From SIG565 sp045601525 (GTDB lineage: Bacteria; Bacillota; Clostridia; Oscillospirales; Acutalibacteraceae), in assembly GCA_045601525.1 (NCBI GenBank), contig JAZRZR010000010.1, forward strand, positions 1-44,353: a stretch of 44,353 nt of DNA, read 5' to 3'. Position 1 is the first letter of the stretch; every line of letters begins with the position of its first letter. Positions 1-8,457 of the stretch are shown here, piece after piece. The translations under genes and the position numbers were made by a program. The notes under the pieces were generated by a model. That model worked only from the letters and a program-made list of their open reading frames with translations. It was not told the DNA's origin and searched no databases.

Positions 1-1296
1 TTACTTGCAATTATGGCTGCAACAATTGCTGTTCCTGCAATTGTTGGTAACGGTATGTCTGCTTCTGCGGCACTTTTCGGTGCAGGGGTAGGTACAATCG
101 TTTATCAGCTTTTTACAAAGTTTAAAAGCCCTGTTTTCCTCGGCTCATCCTTTGCATTTATTGGCTCAATGTTAGCTGCTTTTGCAGGTGCAACAAGTGC
201 TGCTTTAGGCTTCCTTGGTATTATCCTTGGTGCTGTTTTTGCAGGTCTTGTTTATGTTGTAATTGCTCTTGTAATCAAATTTGCAGGTGTTAATTGGATT
301 AACAAGCTTATGCCTCCTGTAGTTATCGGTCCTACAGTTGCTATCATCGGTTTGTCACTTGCCGGTAATGCAGTAGGCGATTTGCAAAAGGGCGGCGTTA
401 TGAACGCTGAGGGTGCTCCTACAGCAAATGTTCTCCTTTGCGTGCTTGTTGGTTTAATCACTCTTGCTGTTACAATGCTTTGCTCAACCTACGGCAAAAA
501 GACTGCTAAACTTATTCCTTTCATTATTGGTATTCTTGCCGGTTATGCAGTTGGTGCTATCTTCACAGTTATCGGTATCCTTACCGAGAACCCTGCTTTG
601 ATGGTAATCGATTTCGGCAAATTCTCCGCTTTGGTTGCTGATGGCGTTACAGTTAAGACATTCCTTGCTGTTCCTGAATTCACCTTCTTAACCGCTTTTG
701 GTGGTATCGGTGAACTCAATGGTGCGTATGTTGGTACAATTGCAGTGGCTTATGTTCCTGTTGCTTTCGTTGTATTTGCTGAACATATTGCTGACCACAA
801 GAACATTTCTTCTATCATCGAAACAGACCTTCTTGAGAAACCCGGTCTTCACAGAACACTTCTTGGTGATGGCGTTGGCTCAATGGTAGGTGCTTTCTTC
901 GGCGGTTGCCCCAACACCACATACGGTGAGTCTGTTGCTTGTGTTGCTATCACAAAGAACGCTTCGGTTGTTACTATTTTAGGCGCTGCTATCGGTGCTA
1001 TAATCGTTTCATTCTTTAATCCCTTTGTTGCATTCGTTAACTCTATTCCTTCATGTGTAATGGGTGGCGTTTGTATGGCCCTTTACGGCTTTATCGCAGT
1101 GAGCGGTCTTAAGATGATTCAAAAGGTTGACCTTGAGGACAACAAGAACCTCTTTACCGCATCTGTAATTCTTATTGCGGGTATCGGTGGTTTGACACTT
1201 TCTTTCGGAAAGGTTACCCTTACTGCTATTGCTTGCGCTCTTATCCTTGGTATTCTTACAAATATAATGCTTAAGGGAAAGAAAGACGCTGAATAG
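1..1296 (+). CDS. uraA: Uracil/xanthine permease, NCS2 family (5' truncated)
   Basis: The reading frame is open from base 1, so the start codon lies outside the window; the ATG at 13 is internal (in-frame residues precede it). The visible product is about 431 residues of a very hydrophobic, Gly/Ala-rich, polytopic membrane protein. The segment FGGCPNTTYGES near residue 300 matches the conserved substrate-site motif of nucleobase:cation symporter-2 proteins. The C terminus is a short basic cytoplasmic tail ending KGKKDAE. The family imports uracil or xanthine by H+ symport; uracil is favoured here, but the substrate cannot be fixed from sequence alone. It is monocistronic at its 3' end, with a strong terminator directly after the stop. 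Confidence 0.9.
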   Translation, partial: LLAIMAATIAVPAIVGNGMSASAALFGAGVGTIVYQLFTKFKSPVFLGSSFAFIGSMLAAFAGATSAALGFLGIILGAVFAGLVYVVIALVIKFAGVNWINKLMPPVVIGPTVAIIGLSLAGNAVGDLQKGGVMNAEGAPTANVLLCVLVGLITLAVTMLCSTYGKKTAKLIPFIIGILAGYAVGAIFTVIGILTENPALMVIDFGKFSALVADGVTVKTFLAVPEFTFLTAFGGIGELNGAYVGTIAVAYVPVAFVVFAEHIADHKNISSIIETDLLEKPGLHRTLLGDGVGSMVGAFFGGCPNTTYGESVACVAITKNASVVTILGAAIGAIIVSFFNPFVAFVNSIPSCVMGGVCMALYGFIAVSGLKMIQKVDLEDNKNLFTASVILIAGIGGLTLSFGKVTLTAIACALILGILTNIMLKGKKDAE

Positions 1297-1308
1297 TTTA
1301 AGTCTTTG

Positions 1309-1338
1309 ATAAGGCGGGCGAAAGCCCGCCTTATTTTT
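1309..1338 (+). terminator. Intrinsic terminator of the permease gene
   Basis: An 11-bp stem (ATAAGGCGGGC / GCCCGCCTTAT) with a GAAA loop is followed by a T run. It sits 13 bases after the permease stop. Confidence 0.9.
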
Positions 1339-1341
1339 TTG

Positions 1342-1370
1342 TTGTAAAAGTTAAGAAATTAAGGTATAAT
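1342..1370 (+). promoter_or_regulatory. Sigma-A-type promoter of mnmA
   Basis: TTGTAA at 1342-1347, a 17-bp spacer and TATAAT at 1365-1370. The hexamers lie directly after the permease terminator and 17 bases before the mnmA ATG, giving a very short leader. Confidence 0.7.
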
Positions 1371-1386
1371 TTTTTTAGGTGATAAA

Positions 1387-2454
1387 ATGAATGTAACAGT
1401 AGCCCTTTCGGGCGGGGTTGACAGTTCGGTAGCGGCCAAACTTTTAATTGAAAAAGGCTATGCCGTTTCGGGCGCAATTATGCAGTTGTGTCCCCAATAT
1501 TGCGATTCTGAAAAATCGATTTCTGATGCCAAGGCGGTATCGGAAAGATTAGGCATGCCTTTTTATGTTTTTGATGCAACAAAAGATTTTGGCGAAAAGG
1601 TAATAAAAAATTTCATTTTATCCTATCAAAAAGGAGATACACCTAACCCTTGTATTGAGTGCAATAAATATATAAAGTTTGAAAAATTTTACGATATGGC
1701 GAGCAAACTTGGCGCTCAAAAAATAGCAACGGGACATTATGCCCGTATCCTTTATAATGAAAAGAGCGGCCGTTTTGAACTCAAAAGAGCGCTGGATACT
1801 TCAAAGGACCAAAGTTATGTTCTTTATAATATGACACAAGAGCAACTTTCTCGCACGCTCTTTCCGTTAGGTGAACTAACAAAGGCCGAAATAAGAGAAA
1901 TTGCTTTATCGGCAGGCTTCCATAATGCCGAAAAAAAGGATAGTCAAGACATTTGCTTTGTGCCAAGTGGGGACTATGCTTCATTTATTGAGAATTATCT
2001 TGGTAAGCCCTATGGTGAAGGTGTTTATCTTGATGTGAATGGCAATATCCTTGGCAAGAACAAAGGTGTTATTAACTACACGATAGGGCAGAGAAAGGGA
2101 TTGGGCATCGCCCTTGGCAAGCCGGCTTTTGTTATTAGTAAAGATGCCGAGACAAACAGCGTGGTATTAGGTGATGAGGAACTTCTTTTCTATAATAAAA
2201 TAGTGGTAAAAGATGTGAATTTCATATCGATTAGTGGCCTTGCGGATAATATGAGGGTAAAGGCAAAGCTTCGTTACCGCCATACTGAACAGCCCGCCGT
2301 GATTTCACCCTTAGGTGAGGGTAAGGTTTTGTTAACCTTTGATGAGCCGCAAAGGGCACCAAGCAGTGGACAGTCGGCAGTATTTTATGATGAAGACACC
2401 GTAGTTGGCGGTGGAATTATTGAAAGAGGTATTAAAGATGGAGAAGAAAATTGA
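1387..2454 (+). CDS. mnmA: tRNA-specific 2-thiouridylase MnmA
   Basis: MnmA adenylates and then thiolates U34 of tRNA-Lys, -Glu and -Gln to give the s2U part of mnm5s2U. The 355-residue length is normal. The PP-loop ATP motif SGGVDSS is at 8-14, the NPCIECN motif carries one catalytic Cys (C89), and SQDICF carries the other (C190). TIGQRKGLGIALG near 230 is the typical central signature. A GGTGAT ribosome site precedes the ATG. The 3' end overlaps the next gene by 17 bases, suggesting co-transcription. The usual desulfurase partner is not adjacent. Confidence 0.95.
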   Translation: MNVTVALSGGVDSSVAAKLLIEKGYAVSGAIMQLCPQYCDSEKSISDAKAVSERLGMPFYVFDATKDFGEKVIKNFILSYQKGDTPNPCIECNKYIKFEKFYDMASKLGAQKIATGHYARILYNEKSGRFELKRALDTSKDQSYVLYNMTQEQLSRTLFPLGELTKAEIREIALSAGFHNAEKKDSQDICFVPSGDYASFIENYLGKPYGEGVYLDVNGNILGKNKGVINYTIGQRKGLGIALGKPAFVISKDAETNSVVLGDEELLFYNKIVVKDVNFISISGLADNMRVKAKLRYRHTEQPAVISPLGEGKVLLTFDEPQRAPSSGQSAVFYDEDTVVGGGIIERGIKDGEEN

Positions 2455-3076
2455 AAAGGTAATGAAGGCTTTAGCCTCAAACAATATGGAGCCTTATTTT
2501 GTAAAGGACAGACAAGCGGCGGTTGAACTTGTGAAAACTCTTATAAATAAGGGGGATACAGTGTCTTGCGGCGGCAGTGAAAGTCTTAAGGAATCAGGTG
2601 TTATGGACCTTATCAAAAACGGGGATTATAATTTTCTTGATAGAGAAAAGGCTAAAACACCCGCCGAAATAGAAAAGGTCTATGCCGATACCTTTAAGGC
2701 CGATGCGTTCTTTTGCTCGGCCAATGCCGTAACCGAGGACGGTTGCTTATACAATGTTGACGGACGCTCAAACAGAGTTGCGGCCATAGTTTACGGACCT
2801 AAAAGCGTAATTTGTATTGTTGGTATAAATAAACTTGTAAAGGATATACCCGAGGCTGTGAAAAGGGTTAAAACCGTTGCGGCACCTCTCAACACAAAGA
2901 GGCTTAATATGGATACACCTTGCGCTAAAACGGGTATTTGTTGTATGCCCGATGGTGATATGGGTACGGGCTGTAAGGTCGAGGGCCGCATTTGTGCAAG
3001 TTTTGTAGTGTCCTCTTATCAAAGGGTTAAAAACAGAATAAAAGTAATAATTTGCGGTGAAAACCTCGGTTATTAA
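2438..3076 (+). CDS. LUD-domain protein (LutC/YkgG-like)
   Basis: This 212-residue protein has the LUD fold, seen as the GDTVSCGGSESLKESG segment near 40-60 and NKLVKDIPEAVKRVK near 150. The Cys-rich end (DTPCAKTGICC, then GTGCKVEGRIC) is typical of stand-alone LUD proteins in clostridia. Relatives in lutABC take part in L-lactate oxidation, but lutA and lutB are absent here, so the role is unknown. I chose ATG 2438, with a GAAAGAGG ribosome site about 8 bases upstream, over the longer in-frame GTG 2405. The gene starts inside the end of mnmA and is followed by a hairpin shared with the next gene. Confidence 0.8.
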   Translation: MEKKIEKVMKALASNNMEPYFVKDRQAAVELVKTLINKGDTVSCGGSESLKESGVMDLIKNGDYNFLDREKAKTPAEIEKVYADTFKADAFFCSANAVTEDGCLYNVDGRSNRVAAIVYGPKSVICIVGINKLVKDIPEAVKRVKTVAAPLNTKRLNMDTPCAKTGICCMPDGDMGTGCKVEGRICASFVVSSYQRVKNRIKVIICGENLGY

Positions 3077-3083
3077 ATATTGC

Positions 3084-3118
3084 CACCTCACATATATTTT
3101 TGTGTGAGGTGTTTTTTT
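3084..3118 (+). terminator. Terminator hairpin whose 3' arm is the next gene's Shine-Dalgarno
   Basis: CACCTCACA (3084-3092) pairs with TGTGAGGTG (3103-3111), followed by seven T at 3112-3118 and then ATG at 3119. The hairpin and T run look like an intrinsic terminator for the LUD gene. GAGGTG (3106-3111) is also the only good Shine-Dalgarno for the carboxypeptidase start, seven bases upstream of its ATG. Confidence 0.75.
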
Positions 3119-4318
3119 ATGAAAAAAATTATAGCCTTTTTGTGCGCGGTTTTCATTTTTGTGATGCCTGTTTCGGCCAAAACCGTGAGTATGGAATACG
3201 AGGCAACCGATTTAGATACGCCAATTGCAGTGACGGCTTCATCTGATTCGGTTACAAGTCTTGATATAAAGGCAAAGGCGGTTATTCTTATGGAGCCGCT
3301 TACGAATACTGTTCTTTACGAAAATAATGCCGATGAAAGATTGGCGCCGGCATCTATCACTAAAATTATGGCATTGTTGCTTGCTATGGAGGCCATTGAA
3401 AATAAGGTCATTGCCCTTGATACAGTGATTACGGCGAGTGAATATGCTTGCAGTATGGGTGGCTCGCAAATTTGGTTAGAACCGGGCGAGCAAATGACAC
3501 TTGATGAACTGCTTCGCGCAACGGCAATCGCTTCGGCAAATGATGCAACTGTGGCGATAGGCGAGGCTATTGCAGGCAGTCCCGAGGGCTTTATCGCTAT
3601 GATGAACGAGAGGGCAAAAGAGCTTGGAATGAACAACACAAATTTTGTTAACTGTACAGGTCTTGATGCCGAAAATCACTATACCACAGCTCACGATATT
3701 GCTATAATGTCGAGTGAACTTATAAAACACGACCTTATTAAGAAATACACAACCGTTTGGATGGATAGTCTTAGAGGCGGTGAAAGCGAACTTGTAAATA
3801 CAAATAAACTTGTTCGTTTTTACGAGGGTTGTACAGGACTTAAAACGGGAACAACCTCAAATGCGGGTTATTGTCTTTCGGCGTCGGCCGATAAAAACGG
3901 AATGCAGTTGATAGCAGTGGTGCTTAATGCCGAGAGCAGTAATGAACGTTTTGAGGGCGCAAAAAAACTGCTTAATTATGGCTATGCCAACTATTCATTT
4001 GCTGTTTGTAAGGCCGATTTATCGGAAAACCCGACAATCAAGGCCCGAAAGGCAACAAAGGAAACCATTCCAATATCTCCGAAAGGTGAATTAAATCTTT
4101 TACTTCCTAAAACGGCCTCGAAAAATCTTTCTCAAATCCTCGTTTTAGATGAGTATGTAGAGGCACCGAAAAAGGCGGGGGACACTGTTGGCTATGTTAA
4201 AATTTGCTCGGGCGAAGAGGAACTTGGTATAATTGAAATACAAATTGATGAGGATGTAAAAAGACTTAATATAGCACAAGCGCTTTTGTGGTTGGCAAAA
4301 TCTTTGTTTTCATTGTAA
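3119..4318 (+). CDS. D-alanyl-D-alanine carboxypeptidase (DacF/PBP5-type)
   Basis: This enzyme trims the terminal D-Ala from peptidoglycan pentapeptides outside the membrane. The 399-residue product has a signal peptide ending near VSA (residue 20). All three serine-DD-peptidase motifs are present: SITK (S79-K82), SAN (139-141) and KTGTT (from K242). The region after about 290 fits the small beta domain, and the last residues (LNIAQALLWLAKSLFSL) form an amphipathic helix like the PBP5 membrane anchor. ATG 3119 is preferred over an upstream in-frame TTG because the signal peptide starts there. Its ribosome site is buried in the preceding hairpin, so translation may require read-through transcripts or an unfolded leader. 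Confidence 0.93.
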   Translation: MKKIIAFLCAVFIFVMPVSAKTVSMEYEATDLDTPIAVTASSDSVTSLDIKAKAVILMEPLTNTVLYENNADERLAPASITKIMALLLAMEAIENKVIALDTVITASEYACSMGGSQIWLEPGEQMTLDELLRATAIASANDATVAIGEAIAGSPEGFIAMMNERAKELGMNNTNFVNCTGLDAENHYTTAHDIAIMSSELIKHDLIKKYTTVWMDSLRGGESELVNTNKLVRFYEGCTGLKTGTTSNAGYCLSASADKNGMQLIAVVLNAESSNERFEGAKKLLNYGYANYSFAVCKADLSENPTIKARKATKETIPISPKGELNLLLPKTASKNLSQILVLDEYVEAPKKAGDTVGYVKICSGEEELGIIEIQIDEDVKRLNIAQALLWLAKSLFSL

Positions 4319-4345
4319 AATTTTTCAAAAAAGATGAATAGTCTA

Positions 4346-4374
4346 TTGAAAAATCCTTCGTTTTGTTGTACAAT
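4346..4374 (+). promoter_or_regulatory. Promoter of pgi
   Basis: TTGAAA (4346-4351), a 17-bp spacer and TACAAT (4369-4374), about 50 bases before the GTG start of pgi. No clear terminator hairpin was seen between the carboxypeptidase stop and this promoter. Confidence 0.75.
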
Positions 4375-4423
4375 ATACTTAAATAATTAGATTGTATATT
4401 AAGGAAAGTTCAGAGGCGATTTT

Positions 4424-5755
4424 GTGGCTATTAGATTTAACACAAGTTATGCAAAAGATTTTTTGCGTGAAAACGATAAAAAGGGCTTAGTTCCAGCACT
4501 TGAGGCAGCAGTTAAAACACTCGATGCGAGAAACGGCCTTGGCAATGACTTTTTAGGTTGGGTTGACCTTCCCGAGAATTATGATAAGGAAGAATTTGCC
4601 CGCATCAAAAAGGCAGCCGAGAAAATTAAAGAGGATACCGATGTGTTAATCGTAATCGGTATAGGCGGTTCTTACTTGGGTGCCCGTGCGGCAATCGAGT
4701 TTTTGAAGGGACCGTATTATAACAATCTCCCTAAAAATACTCCCGATATATATTTTGCAGGCAACAGCATTAGTGGTTCGGCTTTGGCTGACCTTATAAA
4801 GCTTTGCGAGGGCAAGAGAGTATCGGTTAACATCATTTCAAAATCAGGCACCACAACAGAGCCGGCAGTTGCTTTCAGAGTTTTCAGAAAACTTATGGAA
4901 GAGCGTTATGGTAAAGAGGGAGCCGCAAAGCGTATTTATTGCACAACCGATAAGGCTCGCGGTACACTTAAACAGTTGGCCGATAATGAGGGTTATGAGT
5001 GCTTTGTTGTTCCGGATGATGTCGGCGGTCGTTTTTCGGTGCTTACAGCAGTTGGTCTTTTGCCGATAGCTGCAGCAGGTGCTGATATTGATGCCTTGAT
5101 GGCAGGCGCAGCCGCCGCTGCTAAGGAATATAACGGCGTTGATAATGATTGTTATAATTACGCTCTTATGCGTAATGTTATGTATAATAAGGGCAAGTCG
5201 GTTGAGTTGCTTGTAAGCTATGAGCCGAGATTCACCCTTATGGCTGAATGGTGGAAACAGCTTTACGGCGAGAGCGAAGGCAAGGATAATAAGGGATTGT
5301 TCCCCGCATCAGTAGTATTTTCTACCGATTTGCATTCTATGGGTCAGTATGTTCAGGATGGCAGACGCCTTATGTTCGAAACGGTTGTTACCATTAAGGA
5401 TACAGGCAGTGATGTTGTTATCGAGAAAGAGGATAACGATGGTGACGGTCTTAACTTCCTTGCAGGTAAGCCGATGTCCTTTGTAAATGATAAGGCATTT
5501 GAGGGTACCGTGCTCGCTCATACTGATGGCGGCGTTCCCAATTTCGTAATAGAGGTTGATAAGGCCGATGAAGAAAACCTTGGTAGACTCATCTATTTCT
5601 TTGAAAAGGCTTGTGCAGTTTCGGGTTATATGCTCGGTGTAAATCCCTTCGACCAACCCGGTGTTGAAAGCTATAAAAAGAATATGTTTGCTTTGCTTGG
5701 TAAGCCCGGATATGAGGCACAAAAAGCAGAGCTTGAAAAAAGACTTGGCAGATAA
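4424..5755 (+). CDS. pgi: Glucose-6-phosphate isomerase
   Basis: Interconverts glucose-6-phosphate and fructose-6-phosphate in glycolysis and gluconeogenesis. The 443-residue length fits the short bacterial PGI class. Family segments include VIGIGGSYLGARAAIEFL near 80, the phosphate-binding SKSGTTTEPA near 138-147, and GGRFSVLTAVGLLP near 200. The start is GTG with a GAGGCG ribosome site. It has its own promoter. A short P-loop gene follows 41 bases later and is probably co-transcribed. Confidence 0.97.
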   Translation: MAIRFNTSYAKDFLRENDKKGLVPALEAAVKTLDARNGLGNDFLGWVDLPENYDKEEFARIKKAAEKIKEDTDVLIVIGIGGSYLGARAAIEFLKGPYYNNLPKNTPDIYFAGNSISGSALADLIKLCEGKRVSVNIISKSGTTTEPAVAFRVFRKLMEERYGKEGAAKRIYCTTDKARGTLKQLADNEGYECFVVPDDVGGRFSVLTAVGLLPIAAAGADIDALMAGAAAAAKEYNGVDNDCYNYALMRNVMYNKGKSVELLVSYEPRFTLMAEWWKQLYGESEGKDNKGLFPASVVFSTDLHSMGQYVQDGRRLMFETVVTIKDTGSDVVIEKEDNDGDGLNFLAGKPMSFVNDKAFEGTVLAHTDGGVPNFVIEVDKADEENLGRLIYFFEKACAVSGYMLGVNPFDQPGVESYKKNMFALLGKPGYEAQKAELEKRLGR

Positions 5756-5796
5756 AAAATCCGTCTTAGACGGTGTAAATAAAAGGAGTTGGCAAT

Positions 5797-6213
5797 ATGA
5801 TTAAACTTATCGTAGGCAACAAAGGTTCAGGCAAAACAAAGAGGCTCGTTGATTTAGTAAATGCAGCGGCAGAATCCAGTAAGGGTAATGTTGTTTGTAT
5901 TGAAAAAGGCGATACACTAAAGTTCAGCGTATCTCACAAGGCCCGCCTTATTGATATCGATAATTATGGCATACAGGGTTACGGTGAGTATTACGGTATG
6001 CTTTCGGGCATCAACGCAGGCAACCACGATGTAACCGATATTTTCGGTGATGCAACTCTTAAAATCGGCGGTAGAAATTATGATGATTTGGTAGATTTCC
6101 TTGATAGAGTTTCGGCTCTTGCTGAGGAAAGCCATGTAACATTTACCTTCACAATTTCTTGTGATGAGGACGATCTTCCCGCAAAGGTTTTCGAGATTGC
6201 TGAAAAAATCTAA
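5797..6213 (+). CDS. Small P-loop protein of unknown function
   Basis: A 138-residue soluble protein beginning with a Walker A motif, GNKGSGKT (8-15). A possible Walker B-like stretch, DLVDFLDRVSAL, lies near 97-108. It is too short for a full NTPase of a known class. I do not recognise a named family; similar short ATP-binding proteins occur near central metabolism genes in Clostridia, but I cannot assign a role. An AAAGGAG ribosome site precedes the ATG. It lies downstream of pgi without an intervening terminator and is followed by one, so it is probably the second gene of a pgi operon. Confidence 0.7.
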   Translation: MIKLIVGNKGSGKTKRLVDLVNAAAESSKGNVVCIEKGDTLKFSVSHKARLIDIDNYGIQGYGEYYGMLSGINAGNHDVTDIFGDATLKIGGRNYDDLVDFLDRVSALAEESHVTFTFTISCDEDDLPAKVFEIAEKI

Positions 6214-6226
6214 TTAACAAAATTGG

Positions 6227-6254
6227 CCGAGAGGGAATTCCCTCTCGGTTTTTT
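6227..6254 (+). terminator. Intrinsic terminator of the pgi unit
   Basis: CCGAGAGGG / CCCTCTCGG with an AATT loop, followed by a T run. Confidence 0.9.
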
Positions 6255-6265
6255 GATTTTTGTGC

Positions 6266-6294
6266 TTGACAAAGGGGAATAGTACATATATAAT
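6266..6294 (+). promoter_or_regulatory. Consensus sigma-A promoter of yceD-rpmF
   Basis: A perfect TTGACA (6266-6271), a 17-bp spacer and a perfect TATAAT (6289-6294). This is as strong as expected for a ribosomal-protein transcript. Confidence 0.9.
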
Positions 6295-6321
6295 ATACTT
6301 TGTGACAATTGGGGTGATATT

Positions 6322-6816
6322 GTGATTTTAGAATTGAAAAAGCTTTTCATAACTGAAGGTTACAGTATTCCGATTGATTTTTTGCTTGATTTGTCTGATA
6401 TTGAATTCGCATTTGTAAAACCACTCAAAAAGCCGATTTCAATTAAGGGCGAAGCGGCAAATAAAGCCGGTGTAATCACATTAAGTATGCATTATTCGGT
6501 GTGTTATGAGGCACCTTGTGACCGTTGCGGCACAGAGGTGGCAAACGAGTTTTCTTTTGATACTTCATATATCCTTGCTACTACCAAACAAAGCGAGGAA
6601 AACGATGAAATTATCCTTGTAACCGCCACAGAGTTTAACTTGGACGAACTCTGCCGAAGCGATGTATTGCTTCATATCCCGATGAAGCACCTGTGCCGTG
6701 AGGACTGTTTAGGTCTTTGTGTAAATTGCGGCAAAAATCTTAATGAGGGCGATTGCGGTTGCAATAAAAAACAAATTGACCCTCGCCTTGAGGCATTGGC
6801 AAAATTATTAGACTAA
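6322..6816 (+). CDS. yceD: YceD/DUF177 family protein
   Basis: This 164-residue protein belongs to the YceD (DUF177) family, almost always encoded just upstream of rpmF and linked to 23S rRNA accumulation and ribosome assembly. Visible features are a central paired-Cys segment (CYEAPCDRCGTEV) and the C-terminal CREDCLGLCVNCGKNLNEG stretch with further Cys, consistent with a metal-binding tail in the Gram-positive version. The start is GTG with a GGGGTGAT ribosome site. It is co-transcribed with rpmF, 32 bases downstream. Confidence 0.92.
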   Translation: MILELKKLFITEGYSIPIDFLLDLSDIEFAFVKPLKKPISIKGEAANKAGVITLSMHYSVCYEAPCDRCGTEVANEFSFDTSYILATTKQSEENDEIILVTATEFNLDELCRSDVLLHIPMKHLCREDCLGLCVNCGKNLNEGDCGCNKKQIDPRLEALAKLLD

Positions 6817-6848
6817 TTATTGATTTTATTATTAAAGGGAGTGTAATT

Positions 6849-7031
6849 ATGGCAGTACCGAAGAGAAAAACCTCAAAAGCCAGACGCGATAAGAGAAGAA
6901 ATAATTTGTGGAAATTAACCGCTCCGACACTTGTAAAGTGTCCCCGTTGCGGTGAGTACAAGAGACCTCACAGACTTTGCAGTGCTTGTGGTTTCTATGG
7001 CGACCGTGAAGTAATCAAGGTTGAAGACTAA
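6849..7031 (+). CDS. rpmF: 50S ribosomal protein L32 (zinc-binding form)
   Basis: A 60-residue protein starting MAVPKRKTSKARRDKRR, the hallmark of L32. It has two Cys pairs, CPRCG and CSAC, forming the zinc ribbon of the C+ paralog type. It sits at the surface of the large subunit. A GGGAG ribosome site precedes the ATG. It is the second gene of the yceD-rpmF transcript and is followed by a strong terminator. Confidence 0.97.
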   Translation: MAVPKRKTSKARRDKRRNNLWKLTAPTLVKCPRCGEYKRPHRLCSACGFYGDREVIKVED

Positions 7032-7046
7032 TTTTCTTAAAAAGAG

Positions 7047-7079
7047 GTAGCGAAAGGTTTTGCCTTTCGCTACTTTTTT
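7047..7079 (+). terminator. Intrinsic terminator of rpmF
   Basis: GTAGCGAAAGG / CCTTTCGCTAC with a five-base loop and six T. Confidence 0.9.
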
Positions 7080-7080
7080 A

Positions 7081-7109
7081 TTGTGTATTTATATATTTAG
7101 TGGTATAAT
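7081..7109 (+). promoter_or_regulatory. Promoter of the DUF512-der-plsY-gpsA unit
   Basis: TTGTGT (7081-7086), a 17-bp spacer and TATAAT (7104-7109) with a TGG just before it. The start codon is 33 bases downstream. Confidence 0.65.
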
Positions 7110-7141
7110 ATAAGATAAGTATGTAAAAGGCAGGGGAAAGT

Positions 7142-8455
7142 ATGTCGGTAATTATCAAAAATGTGTTAAAGCCGTCGCCTGCATATAAAGCAGGCCTTAG
7201 AAGTGGTGACATTTTGACTCATATCGATAATAACGAAATTATAGATGTGCTTGATTTCCGTTTTTATCAAAATTCGGATAGGCTTTCTCTTTCCTTTATA
7301 AACAATAAGGGAAAACTTAAAACCAAAAGGGTTAAAAAGGGTGAGGCCGAGGAATTAGGGCTTGAGTTTGAAACCTATCTTATGGATACACAGCGTCATT
7401 GCAAAAACAAGTGTATCTTTTGCTTTATTGACCAACTGCCAAAGGGAATGCGTAAAAGCCTTTATTTTAAGGATGATGATTCCCGTCTTTCCTTCCTTTT
7501 TGGCAATTATATAACCCTTACTAATATTACCGAGCACGAAATTGAACGCATTATAAAGATGCATATAAGTCCCGTTAATATTTCGGTACATACCACAAAT
7601 CCCGAGCTTCGCGTGCGTATGATGAAGAACAAAAATGCAGGCAAGGTGCTTGAGATTATCTCCCGTTTTAATGATGCGGGAATTTCTATGAATTGCCAAC
7701 TTGTGTTGGTGCCCGAATATAATGATGGTGCCGAACTTAAAAGGTCACTTTGTGATTTATTAGAGCTTCGAAATGTTAAGAGCATAGCGGCAGTTCCTGT
7801 TGGTATTACGGGGCATCGTGAGGGTTTGGAGGAAATAAATAGTTTTGATAAGAAAAGCGCCGAAGCGGTGCTTGATATATTTGATGAGCTTATTCCGGGT
7901 TGTATCAAAAAATACGGTGAAAACCGAATTTTTCCTGCCGATGAGTTTTATATTCTCGCAAAGCGTGATATGCCGTCGCCCGAATTTTATGAGGACTTTT
8001 TACAGCTTGAAAACGGAGTTGGGCTTTGGGCTCTTATGGAAAAAGAGGTTAATGAAGCCCTCGATGATAGTGAGGTCACTTCGGGAAAGCGCAATGTGAC
8101 AACCGTTACAGGAGAGGCGGCATACCCCTTAATTTCAAAATTAGCGGATAAAATAAATGCAAAGCATAACGATATAAAATGCAATGTTTTTTGCATTAAA
8201 AACAACTTTTTCGGCGGTAAAATTACCGTTGCAGGTCTTGTTACTGGCTCTGATATAATAGAACAGTTAAAGGATAAGGATTTGGGGGAGGGATTGCTCA
8301 TACCAAGCGTTATGCTCCGCCACGAAAACGATAAATTTTTAGATGATGTCACTCTTGATGAGTTGTCTCTTGCCTTAAATGTAAAGGTGAGGGTTGTAAA
8401 TAGCGGTGGCTACGATTTTGTAGATGCTATTATTAATAAAGAAAGCGAGGCGTAA
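7142..8455 (+). CDS. DUF512 radical SAM protein with N-terminal PDZ-like domain
   Basis: This 437-residue protein fits the family of putative Fe-S oxidoreductases with a PDZ-like start (SPAYKAGLRSGDILTHIDNN, about 12-31), a radical-SAM core and a C-terminal DUF512 domain. The cluster cysteines form C-x3-C-x2-C at C87, C91 and C94 (HCKNKCIFCF). FIDQLPKGMRKSLYFKDDD directly after it is a family signature. The biochemical function of this family is not established. The ATG has a GGGGAAAG ribosome site. It is the first gene of a tight run, with only two bases before der. Confidence 0.88.
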   Translation: MSVIIKNVLKPSPAYKAGLRSGDILTHIDNNEIIDVLDFRFYQNSDRLSLSFINNKGKLKTKRVKKGEAEELGLEFETYLMDTQRHCKNKCIFCFIDQLPKGMRKSLYFKDDDSRLSFLFGNYITLTNITEHEIERIIKMHISPVNISVHTTNPELRVRMMKNKNAGKVLEIISRFNDAGISMNCQLVLVPEYNDGAELKRSLCDLLELRNVKSIAAVPVGITGHREGLEEINSFDKKSAEAVLDIFDELIPGCIKKYGENRIFPADEFYILAKRDMPSPEFYEDFLQLENGVGLWALMEKEVNEALDDSEVTSGKRNVTTVTGEAAYPLISKLADKINAKHNDIKCNVFCIKNNFFGGKITVAGLVTGSDIIEQLKDKDLGEGLLIPSVMLRHENDKFLDDVTLDELSLALNVKVRVVNSGGYDFVDAIINKESEA

Positions 8456-8457
8456 AT

